DNA from: CBDBCU01 sp965243185
GTDB taxonomy: Bacteria > Chloroflexota > Dehalococcoidia > Lucifugimonadales > UBA3495
Direction of reading: 5' to 3'
DNA: 64,000 nt
NCBI GenBank assembly: GCA_965243185.1
Contig: OZ251531.1
Coordinates: forward strand, 1,550,001-1,614,000
Each line of letters starts with the position of its first letter. The first letter of the stretch is position 1. Shown here piece by piece: positions 8,933 through 15,751 of the stretch. The notes under the pieces were generated by a model that saw only the letters and a program-made list of their open reading frames with translations, was not told the origin of the DNA and searched no databases. The position numbers and the translations under genes were made by a program.

Positions 8933-9747
8933 TTGCCTATCGCAGTTTGCCTTACTATGGCGGCAAGAGGGGATACGGCAAAGCCGAATGGATAGCCGGC
9001 CTGTTGCCGTGGGAAAAGGATTCCTGCTATCTGGAACCGTTCGCGGGAATGGCCGGGGTGCTACTGGCGCGGCCGGCGGTAAAGGTGGAATTACTGAACG
9101 ACCTGAACGGCCGGCTGGTGAACTGGTGGCGGATGGTGCGTAATTGCCCGGATGAATTCGGGTATCTGGTAGAGCATACGCCGATTAGCCGGGATGAATT
9201 CCGGTGGGCTTGCCGGATGGTGGACAATCCGGAGCTGTCGGATATGCAACGGGCGTTGGCTTTCCATATCCTGATTAGCCAGTGTGTCACTGCCGGCGAT
9301 AATCGTTTGTCCGGCAGGGGTTGGATTAGGCGGTTTGACCCGGCGATAGGCAGTTTTTCCCGGCATACGGCGGCGGAAATTTCCCGGCTTGCGGAAAGGA
9401 TGAGGAATGTTCAGCTCGAGAATGTCGATGCGCTGGATTTACTGGAGCGGACGGCGGGCTGCGATTATGCGGTAATTTACTGCGACCCGCCTTATCCGAC
9501 TGCCGACACCAGCGCGTACAGTATCGGCCACCTTGACTTTGACCGGTTGGGGGAATTGTTGCAAGCGCAACAAGGGGCGGTGGCTGTTAGCGGTTATGAA
9601 GGGGAATGGGATTGCTTGGGATGGGCGGCGGAACGAAAGCAGGCATTGCGGCGGCAACTTAATAGCCGGGGCGGTGAACCGCGAACGGAGTTGCTATGGC
9701 GTAATGCAAAGTGCATTGAGGCGGCAACTGTGCGGGGGCTGCTATGA
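8929..9747 (+). CDS. D12-class DNA adenine N6-methyltransferase (Dam-like), IS passenger
   Basis: 272 residues from ATG 8929 in an ATGA overlap with the transposase stop; GGGGGAAAGG precedes it, so translation is probably coupled. The SAM-binding motif I region reads YLEPFAGMAGVLLARP after YYGGKRGYGKAEWI, and the catalytic motif IV is YCDPPYPTADT, as in Dam-like (D12, alpha-type) enzymes that methylate adenine, classically in GATC. The C-terminus (GEPRTELLWRNAK) matches the family's LWRN end. No matching restriction gene is present. It lies inside the inverted repeats and so is mobile cargo. Confidence 0.92.
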   Translation: MIAYRSLPYYGGKRGYGKAEWIAGLLPWEKDSCYLEPFAGMAGVLLARPAVKVELLNDLNGRLVNWWRMVRNCPDEFGYLVEHTPISRDEFRWACRMVDNPELSDMQRALAFHILISQCVTAGDNRLSGRGWIRRFDPAIGSFSRHTAAEISRLAERMRNVQLENVDALDLLERTAGCDYAVIYCDPPYPTADTSAYSIGHLDFDRLGELLQAQQGAVAVSGYEGEWDCLGWAAERKQALRRQLNSRGGEPRTELLWRNAKCIEAATVRGLL

Positions 9748-10299
9748 TTTCCCCCCAGCAAAATGCTACAGTACCCTACTCCTGCGCCCACTGCTACTCC
9801 CGTCCCGACCGCTACCGCCCGCCCCACTCCCACCGCTACGCCACGTCCCCCCCTGCCTATTATCACTCCTTGGCCTAAGACTACCCCGACCCCGACACCT
9901 GCGGTCAAGTGGGGTTTGCCTTACAACCCGGTTCCAATAGGAGACTTGGCAAAACTCAAACTCGAACGGACAAGCGCCGGGCCGTTCATACTGCGGGGCT
10001 GTTACGCCGGCATCGCGGAGCATGACGGTACGACTTTTACCCTTAGCGATAGCGGCAATCTCAGCAAAGCCAGCAAAATTGCCCAAGTTAGGGGATTTGC
10101 CGAAGGCACCCTCTTGTTCTCGCCGGCCTGCTATAACATGGCCGTTCAGTTTGAGTGGGCCGCGACATACTGCTACTACAGGAGCCCCTTTATGCTGCCG
10201 CCGGCGTTCAGCGGGGATTGCCCTGGCTTCACCGCCAGGACGCCGGTATTCCATCTGGTAAACCCCAGTTCGTTTGAGAAACGGTAACTGCGATAAAGG

Positions 10300-10330
10300 G
10301 TTCGCCGAGAGTCTGTATCCCTCGGCGAAC
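10300..10330 (+). terminator. Hairpin after second lipoprotein
   Basis: GTTCGCCGAG pairs with CTCGGCGAAC across an 11-nt loop, 12 bp after the lipoprotein stop. It is followed by only a short A/C-rich run, so termination is plausible but not strong. Confidence 0.5.
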
Positions 10331-10364
10331 TTCCCCAAAACAATCTAAAAATCCGGCCTAGACA

Positions 10365-10505
10365 GGCACTGTTTCAGAAAGTGTTGGTTGGGAAAATATG
10401 CCTTAAAATGAGCAAATTTCCGCTGTCTCACGTATCTGCCTGACCCGGAATTGAGGCCGTAAAAATGCTGTCAGAACCAGTGCCAACACTTTCTGAAACA
10501 GTGCC
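10365..10505. mobile_element. 141-bp MITE with 23-bp TIRs and 9-bp target duplication
   Basis: Perfect terminal inverted repeats start GGCACTGTTTCAGAAAGTG and are flanked by direct repeats GCCTAGACA (10356-10364 and 10506-10514). No coding capacity. Its TIRs match the ends of the old IS at 4674 and 13604, so it is a non-autonomous relative of that IS. Confidence 0.9.
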
Positions 10506-10521
10506 GCCTAGACATCGGTGC

Positions 10522-10550
10522 TTGACAAACCTGTTTTTGTTAGGTAATAT
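10522..10550 (+). promoter_or_regulatory. Sigma70-type promoter ahead of repeat array A
   Basis: TTGACA (10522-10527), 17-bp spacer, TAATAT (10545-10550). Transcription would start near 10557, about 20 bp before the first repeat unit. Element B has an even closer consensus at the equivalent place. Confidence 0.8.
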
Positions 10551-11043
10551 CAAAAGTAGGATGAAGGAGGATGCTAGGAAAAGAGGCACTAGGAAGGACT
10601 GATTGCCGAAGTCGCCCTGCGCGGACGGGGATGTACCCCAAAAGAGGCACTAGGAAGGACTGATTGCCGAAGTCGCCCTGCGCGGACGGGGATAAACCAA
10701 GAGAGGCACTAGGAAGGACTGATTGCCCAAGCCGCCCTGCTAGGTCGGGGATGTACCCCAAAAGAGGCACTAGGAAGGACTGATTGCCCAAGCCGCCCTG
10801 CTAGGTCGGGGATAAACCAAAAGAGGCACTAGGAAGGACTGATTGCCCAAGCCGCCCTGCTAGGTCGGGGATAAACCAAAAGAGGCATCTGGAAAGTGCC
10901 TATTGCCCAAGTCGCCCTGCTAGGTCGGGGATAAACCAAAAGAGGCATCTGGAAAGTGCCTATTGCCCAAGTCGCCCTGCTAGGTCGGGGATGTACCTAG
11001 GATGGATTACGGAATTCATCCGGTGCCAGAGCAGCCCTGCTAG

Positions 11044-11958
11044 GGCCTGTTGACAAACCTTAAAGTGCCAGCTGGCGATTGACCGCCGGCCAGCCCCCGG
11101 GGTTCTGGCCGGTTTCCTTTTCCCGCATTGCTACTACCGTGGCCACCAAGCAAAGGGTTGCCGCGTACATTTCGCCCAACTTGCAGTAGCGCGTCGCAAT
11201 TCCCCGATACTCCTTGAGGGCCGCAAAGCGGTTTTCAATCAAATGACGCAACCCATATACCGCCGGGTCGGGCCAAGCCGGCGGTCGCCGCCGGGCCCGG
11301 GAAGGTATCACCGGCCGGATGTCCGCCGCGGCCAACCAGCTACGGATCAGGTCCGTATCATAGGCTTTGTCGGCAATCAGTTCTTGGGTGGCAACCGCAC
11401 CAATCAAATCTGGCAGCACCACGCATTCCGCCGCATTGCCCGGGCGCAGGACAAACTTGACCAGTCGTCCCATAGCGTCGGCCAAGGCCACCACCTTGGT
11501 ATTCAGCCCGCCGCGACTCCGCCCGATGGCTTGGGCCAACCGGGATTGGTCGCGGGAGCGTCCCCTTTTGGGGCGCCAGTCCCGTGCTGATGCCCTTTGA
11601 CAAAAGTCCCATCCACCATTACGGTGTCCAACTGAAGCTCGCCGGCCAAGCTGTTGAACAGCTGCTCAAAGACGCCGGCTTTAGTCCAGCGGCGGAACCG
11701 TTGATACACCGAGTTCCATTTCCCAAACTCCGGGGGCAAGTCGCGCCAAGGAGCTCCAGTGCGGGCAATCCACAGGATGCCCTCAACCGTGTTCCGATTT
11801 GCTTGCAGCGGTGGCCGGCCGCCTTTCTTGGGGTCGCCCCGCAAAGCCGGCTCCAGCCGCGCCCACTGCCGGTCGGATAACATCTTACGCGCCAAGCTAT
11901 TCCCTCCTGATTAAGTTGCTGGTAATCTAATCAGGAGAAACGGGTTTGTCAACAGGCC
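11044..11958. mobile_element. IS5-type (IS427-group-like) element, 915 bp
   Basis: Perfect 16-bp inverted repeats GGCCTGTTGACAAACC at both ends, flanked by the 4-bp duplication CTAG (11040-11043 and 11959-11962). It interrupts the core of repeat unit 8; excising it and one CTAG restores the core GCCCTGCTAGGTCGGGG. The transposase is encoded in two overlapping frames on the minus strand. Confidence 0.93.
11060..11895 (-). CDS. IS5-type transposase, two frames joined by programmed frameshift
   Basis: Upstream frame 11503-11895 (130 aa) has the N-terminal LSDRQWARLEPALRGDPKKGG, RNTVEGILWIARTGAPWRDLP and WTKAGVFEQLF segments plus VMVDGTFVKGHQHG (first Asp). Downstream frame 11060-11539 (159 aa) has AIGRSRGGLNTKVVALAD, LIADKAYDTDLIRSWL (second Asp) and LIENRFAALKEYRGIATRY (Glu). 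The two overlap by 37 nt at an AAAAGGGG run (GAPKG region), the typical frameshift arrangement of this IS group. No other damage is seen, so it may be active. Confidence 0.9.
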
Positions 11959-12067
11959 CTAGGTCGGGGTATTGTAAGAAAGATGGGGACTTGGAATTCA
12001 TCCATTACCGAAGTTGCCCCGAGTAACCAGGTTGTCCCAGCCAGATACAGGCAGAGAGGTTTTCGTT

Positions 12068-12829
12068 ATGCCGACCGAGTCCCCAACTTTCTTGCCCAAA
12101 CGGGCCCCTAAATTGCCCGCCCATCGTAAGATAGCGGGCAGGGTCCAAGACCGGGAGCCGATGCCCGACGACGAGCGGCGCCAGATTAGCAAGCGTTTCA
12201 TCATCCACGCCCGCCAAGAGCTTAAATCCGGGCGCCGCTTGCAGGCGGGGGAGAAAGCTTGGGGGGCCGCCGCCCATTATCTCAAAGCCATCGGCGACCA
12301 GCGCGGCTGGAAGCATCACAGCCACCAGCAACTCCACGCCCTCGGCTCAATACTGGCCGCCGAGGAGGAGCAAAATCACGAGGCCAATAGTGTCGCCTTT
12401 CAAGAGGCTTTGACCGAAGCCTACCGGGTCGGTCACGAGAACTTCTACGAAAACCATCGGTCCGAACAGGATATTGCCGACACCATTGACGCTGTCGAGG
12501 CTATATTGCCCCGCCTTGACCGTATAGCATCATCGCCGTTCCGTCCCTTTAAGATTGCGAGCGGCAAGCAATTGGGGCGGTTGGAAACCCTTACCGGTCG
12601 CACAGACCTGCGTATCAAGATGACTTCGGATGTGGGGTTCGCGCAACCGATAACCCGCAAGCCCCCCAAGAGTGTTAGACGGCGGCAGAGGAAGGCCGAG
12701 GAGGACACGGCAGATAATGCCGTGAACGGTAAGGAGGACCGGGCATCTGGTCGCAGTCGGAGGAGTAAAAACGCCGATAAGGGCAACGGTAGCGACCCGC
12801 CCACCGAGGTTAATGTGCTTCTGACTTAG
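12068..12829 (+). CDS. PaREP1/HEPN-like protein of Element A
   Basis: 253 residues from ATG 12068 (AGAGAGG upstream). A basic Pro-rich N-terminus is followed by the helical core: FIIHARQELKSGRRLQAGEK, AWGAAAHYLKAIGDQRGWKH, HSHQQLHALGSILAAEEEQ, VGHENFYENHRSEQDIADTI. This resembles the PaREP1 branch of HEPN proteins; a RGWKHHSH run offers a possible R-x4-H pair of the HEPN RNase type. The C-terminal 90 residues are basic and disordered-looking (KSVRRRQRKAEED, SGRSRRSKNADKG), suiting nucleic-acid binding. It differs from the Element B copy at 9 positions. It sits directly behind the structured repeat array and likely shares its transcript. Confidence 0.7.
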   Translation: MPTESPTFLPKRAPKLPAHRKIAGRVQDREPMPDDERRQISKRFIIHARQELKSGRRLQAGEKAWGAAAHYLKAIGDQRGWKHHSHQQLHALGSILAAEEEQNHEANSVAFQEALTEAYRVGHENFYENHRSEQDIADTIDAVEAILPRLDRIASSPFRPFKIASGKQLGRLETLTGRTDLRIKMTSDVGFAQPITRKPPKSVRRRQRKAEEDTADNAVNGKEDRASGRSRRSKNADKGNGSDPPTEVNVLLT

Positions 12830-12864
12830 GGGTAACTCGGCATAAGGGGAACTTCTACTTACCT

Positions 12865-12989
12865 TTCGGGCAATTCTTGGCGGAGGGAGCGGGATTCGAA
12901 CCCGCGTGGGGGTGCGCTACCACCCCTGACAGATTTTCAGTCTACCCCATTCGACCACTCGGGCATCCCTCCGCCAAGAATTGCCCGAA
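12865..12989. repeat. 24-bp inverted repeat enclosing the tRNA
   Basis: TTCGGGCAATTCTTGGCGG plus AGGGA at 12865-12888 is perfectly complementary to 12966-12989. The inner 7 bp are the tRNA acceptor stem; the outer 17 bp pair leader with trailer, including the discriminator and CCA. Confidence 0.92.
12878..12972 (-). tRNA. Class II (serine-like) tRNA with apparent GAA anticodon
   Basis: Read on the minus strand: acceptor GGAGGGA/TCCCTCC, discriminator G, encoded CCA, serine-like D arm (CCCGAGTGG...GGG), long variable arm (GGGGTG..CACCCC) and a standard T arm (GCGGGTTCGAATCCCGC). The best 5-bp anticodon stem (GTAGA/TCTGT, two wobble pairs) gives loop CTGAAAA, hence anticodon GAA, which reads Phe codons. 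The body and G73 are serine-type, an unusual combination. An alternative fold with a 9-nt loop is possible. It may be a chimeric tRNA or a decayed one. It is carried by Element A. Confidence 0.75.
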
Positions 12990-13015
12990 GAGTATCCTAC
13001 ACAATCGGGGTACCG

Positions 13016-13450
13016 ATGGCAAGCAAGGAATCCATTCAAGAAGTAACCGAGAGGCGGCTTTTGGATAAGTGGATTGAGGATAATCTCCTCAAGGTGTTCG
13101 GGATAGCAGTAATAACGCCGCTGATAATCAGCGGGGGTATCTGGCTTCTCTATCCCGAAAGGGTGTGGTGGCACAACATTTACTACGCCGTGATTACTGC
13201 ACTGGGCGTGGTGCCAGGGTTGGTGCTTTACTTTTTCGTGATTCCGGAGGGAGTGTATATGCTCTTTACCAAGCGCAGGCACGAAGGGCGGCTGGAGGAG
13301 GAACGGAAACATCGGGAGGAGGAACGGATACGGGCGGAAAGGGCGGAAAAGACGGTAGCGGACATGGCCGAGTGGTACGAGGGTGTCAAATACCACTTGC
13401 CAGAAGATGCCCCACCCCCGCCGGAGCTTCACTTGAACGGTAAGGAGTAG
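13016..13450 (+). CDS. Small two-helix membrane protein, cargo of Element A
   Basis: 144 residues. After a charged N-terminus come two hydrophobic segments (about residues 27-46, VFGIAVITPLIISGGIWLLY, and 54-80, YYAVITALGVVPGLVLYFFV). A highly charged coiled-coil-like stretch follows (RRHEGRLEEERKHREEERIR) and then a Pro-rich tail. No family recognised. It is the last gene before the right TIR, in the slot where Element B has its Panacea and membrane-protein genes. A membrane effector or toxin is possible, but only by analogy. A hairpin terminator follows. Confidence 0.7.
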   Translation: MASKESIQEVTERRLLDKWIEDNLLKVFGIAVITPLIISGGIWLLYPERVWWHNIYYAVITALGVVPGLVLYFFVIPEGVYMLFTKRRHEGRLEEERKHREEERIRAERAEKTVADMAEWYEGVKYHLPEDAPPPPELHLNGKE

Positions 13451-13474
13451 CGGAAGGTAGCGGGGCTTACCAAA

Positions 13475-13512
13475 GTAAAGGCTACGGTTGGTTGACCAAC
13501 CGCAGCCTTTAC
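13475..13512 (+). terminator. Terminator after the Element A membrane protein
   Basis: GTAAAGGCTACGGTTGGT pairs with ACCAACCGCAGCCTTTAC (one mismatch) around a 2-nt loop, 24 bp after the stop codon. Confidence 0.75.
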
Positions 13513-13537
13513 CCTGCGCCAATTGAACGGTGCCAAG

Positions 13538-13560
13538 GTTTAGTTAGGTATATAATTCCC
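13538..13560 (-). repeat. Element A right TIR
   Basis: The complement reads GGGAATTATATACCTAACTA then AAC, two differences from the left TIR. The 8-bp duplication AATCAATT follows at 13561-13568. Confidence 0.92.
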
Positions 13561-13603
13561 AATCAATTCTACGGGGGTTCAGCCTTTTGCAATCCGCCCC
13601 TTA

Positions 13604-13626
13604 CCAACACTTTCTGAAACAGTGTC
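13604..13626 (-). repeat. Right terminal inverted repeat of the old split IS
   Basis: CCAACACTTTCTGAAACAGTG followed by TC. It matches the MITE TIR except at one position and pairs with the left end at 4674. It lies 35 bp beyond the Element A target duplication. Confidence 0.7.
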
Positions 13627-13635
13627 AAAATCAAC

Positions 13636-14470
13636 GGCATTCTCAACACGTGTTGGCGTGGCTAAATCCAGCCTTGCTGGAGCCACAGCATAGCCAGGGA
13701 ACCAACCAGCATTTCCGCTTGTTTGGTGTATCCCTTAGTCCGCCGCACCAGCCGGTTCAGCTTCCCCCGCAAGACCGAATGCAGCCCTTCATTCCGGTTG
13801 GCTTCCCGTCCCTTGCGCGCCACATGGCGGTCCGGCGGCAGCCAATCATACACCTCGTAGCGGTCCGTGCTGTATTTGGCCGTCTCCGGCAGCCGCGCCA
13901 GCAACCGCAGGAAAGTCTCCGTATCCCGTCCCCCCACCTCAAAATCCCGCCACCACCGCCCGTCGCTTTCCACCACTACCGCCGTCCCAATCCCCAGGGA
14001 TTGCCGCTGCTCCCCCTTGCGGCAGCCCAGGTAAGTCCACGCCTCATCCAGGGAAATGACTACGGCCTTAACCCCGGCCGGCCGCCAGGCCGCTTGCTGC
14101 TCCCGCACCAAGTTCAAGGTCTCCCGAGCGGCCACGGCTTTTTTTGAATCCAGGAATAGACCGTCTCCAGCCACACCTTGAGCACCCGCCCGATGGCCGA
14201 GCTGCTGCTGCCCTCCAGATACATCCCCACGGCTTGGCTCTTGACCTGCTCCGAGTAGTAATGGCGGTTGCCCTCCGGGGTGTGGCGATGCTTGCAGTGG
14301 CCGCAGCGATAGGTCTGCTTCCCCCGGGAAGCGCCGTATTTGGGCATCCAGTTGGAGCCGCAATGGGGGCAGCGCAAGTCGTGGCGATAAGCCCGTTGGG
14401 ACATAATTCCGCTCCTCGGTCAAGGCAATTTTCCCCATTTTACCTCACGCCAACACGTGTTGAGAATGCC
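13636..14470. mobile_element. IS1-type element, 835 bp
   Basis: Perfect 24-bp inverted repeats begin GGCATTCTCAACACGTGTTG at 13636 and in complement at 14470. It contains overlapping InsA- and InsB-like frames on the minus strand. No clear target duplication is visible. Confidence 0.88.
13662..14404 (-). CDS. IS1-type transposase, InsA/InsB frames with A7 slippery site
   Basis: The InsA-like frame (14114-14404) has a zinc ribbon, CPHCGSNWMPKYGASRGKQT and YRCGHCKH, then a helix-turn-helix (GMYLEGSSSSAIGRVLKVWL). The InsB-like frame continues with AVVISLDEAWTYLGCRKGEQ, STDRYEVYDWLPPDRH and NRNEGLHSVLRGKLNRLVRR, the IS1 DDE core and ending KGYTKQAEML. The frames join at a run of seven A in the coding strand (near 14140), consistent with programmed -1 frameshifting known for IS1. 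Confidence 0.9.
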
Positions 14471-14668
14471 CGGGTTTGTGCCATACTGAAAGCGGCCGGG
14501 CAATAAGTCTCGATTTGGAAAAGCCCATTGCCAGGATGAAATAGTGATAGGCGGTGTTGCCGGCAAGACGCCCAGCCCGGCAACACCGATCACTTTCGTC
14601 AATTCCCCGCTCACCTTGAACTTGTTGTAGTACCGGAAACCGCTGCCAGCAGATGGAACCTTGGCCCG

Positions 14669-15709
14669 CTACTCCCCGGCGGCCAGGCGTTCCAGTTGGC
14701 TGATGTTTTCCGGAGCCGGGCCCATTTCGCCGCGTTCTAGGCGTTTCACCATTGTAACGGCGGTATCGTTCATCGGGGTGGCTACGCCGCTTTCCCGGCC
14801 TTTGCGGGCGACCAAGCCGTTGATGTAGTCCACTTCGGTGCGCCGGCCTTTCAGGATGTCCTGGTGGAAAAAGGAACGGGCTTCCCGGCCTTCGGCTTGG
14901 GAGGCTTTGACCAAGTTATCTACCAGAGCTTCCGGCGATGCGGCGGCTTGCTCCATCGACAAGCCAAAGACCGGCTCCATACTGTAGCCTTGGGCTTGGC
15001 CGACCAGCAGGGCTTCCCGGCCTAACTCGAGGCATACGCGCACCCGTTCCGGGGCTTGAGTCAAGTGGGCCGGGCCGACGCCGGCCAAGGCACAGACCGG
15101 GGCCACGATGCAGTTAAAGACCAGTTTAGACCAACGGGTTCCCCACAAGTTGGTGGTCAGTTCGGTTTTGCCGGCGGCGCTGAGGATTTGCTGCAACTCT
15201 TGGAGCCGGGGGGTGATGCGGCCGTGGAGTTCGCCGAGGACAAAGGTGGTGCGGTCCATCGCGGTGTTGCGTTTGAGGTTTCCCGGTTCAAAGACTTCCG
15301 AGGACATCGTGAGGACGCAGCCGATGGCGCGGGTGGGGCCGACCAGGGGCGCAATCCATTCGTCGTTAAGGCTGTTCTGGGCGGAAACCAGTATGCCGTC
15401 ATCTTTCAGATAGGGGAGGATAAGCTGGGTGAGCCACAGGGTATCGTAGGATTTGCAAGCCAGAAAGACGATGTCGAACTGCTGCTCCAGGGTGCAGACT
15501 TCGTACAAGTGCAGGGCGCGCACCGGGGAAGTGAATTCCTCGCCGGCAATGGACATAAAAAGCCCGCGAGCTTTCATTGCCTCAACGTGCGCCCCCCACT
15601 GGTCAATTAGAACCACATCGTGGCCGGCCACGGTAAGCATACCGCCGATAACGCTGCCGGTGCCGCCGGTGCCGACGACAGCGATTTTTTTGGATGGGGT
15701 GGTGGTCAT
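14669..15709 (-). CDS. Ketopantoate reductase family (PanE/ApbA-like) oxidoreductase
   Basis: 346 residues. The N-terminal dinucleotide-binding motif is KIAVVGTGGTGSVIGGMLTV (GxGGxG) with VVLIDQW as the second strand. DIVFLACKSYDT is the family's VKxxxT region, then AQNSLNDEW. The C-terminal domain shows WSKLVFNCIVAPVCALAGVG and HQDILKGRRTEVDYINGLVA, typical of PanE, which reduces 2-dehydropantoate with NADPH in pantothenate synthesis. Paralogs in this clade may act on other 2-oxoacids, so the substrate is not certain. It stands alone, downstream of an MNT/HEPN pair on the same strand. Confidence 0.85.
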   Translation of the reverse strand: MTTTPSKKIAVVGTGGTGSVIGGMLTVAGHDVVLIDQWGAHVEAMKARGLFMSIAGEEFTSPVRALHLYEVCTLEQQFDIVFLACKSYDTLWLTQLILPYLKDDGILVSAQNSLNDEWIAPLVGPTRAIGCVLTMSSEVFEPGNLKRNTAMDRTTFVLGELHGRITPRLQELQQILSAAGKTELTTNLWGTRWSKLVFNCIVAPVCALAGVGPAHLTQAPERVRVCLELGREALLVGQAQGYSMEPVFGLSMEQAAASPEALVDNLVKASQAEGREARSFFHQDILKGRRTEVDYINGLVARKGRESGVATPMNDTAVTMVKRLERGEMGPAPENISQLERLAAGE

Positions 15710-15751
15710 GGGTGAATTCCTTTCAGAGCGGGTTAGAGATGATGGGGTCGG

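Larger units (their letters stand above)
8042..9775 (+). mobile_element. IS6-type element carrying a DNA adenine methylase, 1734 bp
   Basis: Ends are inverted repeats GGTTCTGTAGCATTTTGC on the left and the complement of GGTACTGTAGCATTTTGC on the right, continuing into TGGGGG. The flanking direct repeat is CTACTCCT at 8034-8041 and 9776-9783, the 8-bp length usual for the IS6 family, and the GGTTCTGT start also resembles IS6/IS240 ends. It contains a DDE transposase and, overlapping it by ATGA, a D12-class adenine methyltransferase, so it is a transporter-type IS with a passenger gene. Confidence 0.92.
7931..10287 (+). pseudogene. Second Pro/Thr-rich lipoprotein, disrupted by an IS6-type insertion
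   Basis: The N-terminal part (7931-8041) encodes a signal peptide with lipobox-like TAVAC and the start of a PTVTPTP linker. The rest resumes after the IS and its second target repeat (9784-10287). Joining 8041 to 9784 restores one frame of 204 codons with a continuous PT-repeat linker and a C-terminal domain (VKWGLPYNPVPIGDLAKL ... VFHLVNPSSFEKR) unlike that of the neighbouring lipoprotein. The break is clean, so the gene was intact before a recent insertion. AGGAGC precedes the ATG. The gap to the first lipoprotein is 99 bp, so they likely formed one transcript. Confidence 0.85.
10578..12040 (+). repeat. Tandem array A: eight 60-bp units, interrupted by an IS5-type element
   Basis: Eight units with a period of 59-61 bp. 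Each has a conserved core ending CGCCCTGCTAGGTCGGGGAT (or the GCGCGGACGGGG variant), centred near 10616, 10676, 10736, 10797, 10856, 10916, 10976 and 11036. A variable block precedes each core, of three kinds: GGCACTAGGAAGGACTGATT (units 1-5), AGGCATCTGGAAAGTGCCT (units 6-7, hairpin-forming) and GGATGGATTACGGAATTC with CATCC (unit 8, hairpin-forming). Core CCC...GGGG can also pair. The last core is split by the IS5-type element; a degenerate remnant follows at 11963-12040 and leads into the PaREP1 gene. Unit length is not a fixed multiple of three, arguing against a coding repeat. Confidence 0.9.
5590..13560. mobile_element. Element A: IS1595-type cargo transposon, 7971 bp
   Basis: Terminal inverted repeats begin GGGAATTATATACC at 5590 and at 13560 (complement). 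They are flanked by the 8-bp direct repeat AATCAATT at 5582-5589 and 13561-13568, the duplication length known for IS1595-type transposases. Inside, left to right: transposase (minus), divergent control region, lipoprotein, second lipoprotein (broken by an IS6-type element), MITE, strong promoter, 60-bp repeat array (broken by an IS5-type element), PaREP1/HEPN gene, class II tRNA in a palindrome, and a two-helix membrane protein. Removing the three later insertions and one copy of each target duplication leaves about 5.2 kb. Element B at 49070-53808 is a second member with the same plan. Confidence 0.93.

Noticed and set aside
10578..11043. Repeat array as a CRISPR
   Set aside because: Units are about 60 bp with only three recurring block types rather than unique spacers, repeats are not short and exact, and no cas genes are near.
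12878..12972. The odd tRNA as tRNA-Sec for the selenoproteins
   Set aside because: The loop does not contain TCA, the acceptor stem is 7 bp and the D arm is serine-type.
13636..14470. Target duplication of the IS1-type element
   Set aside because: The 8-9 bp on each side do not match, so no claim is made.
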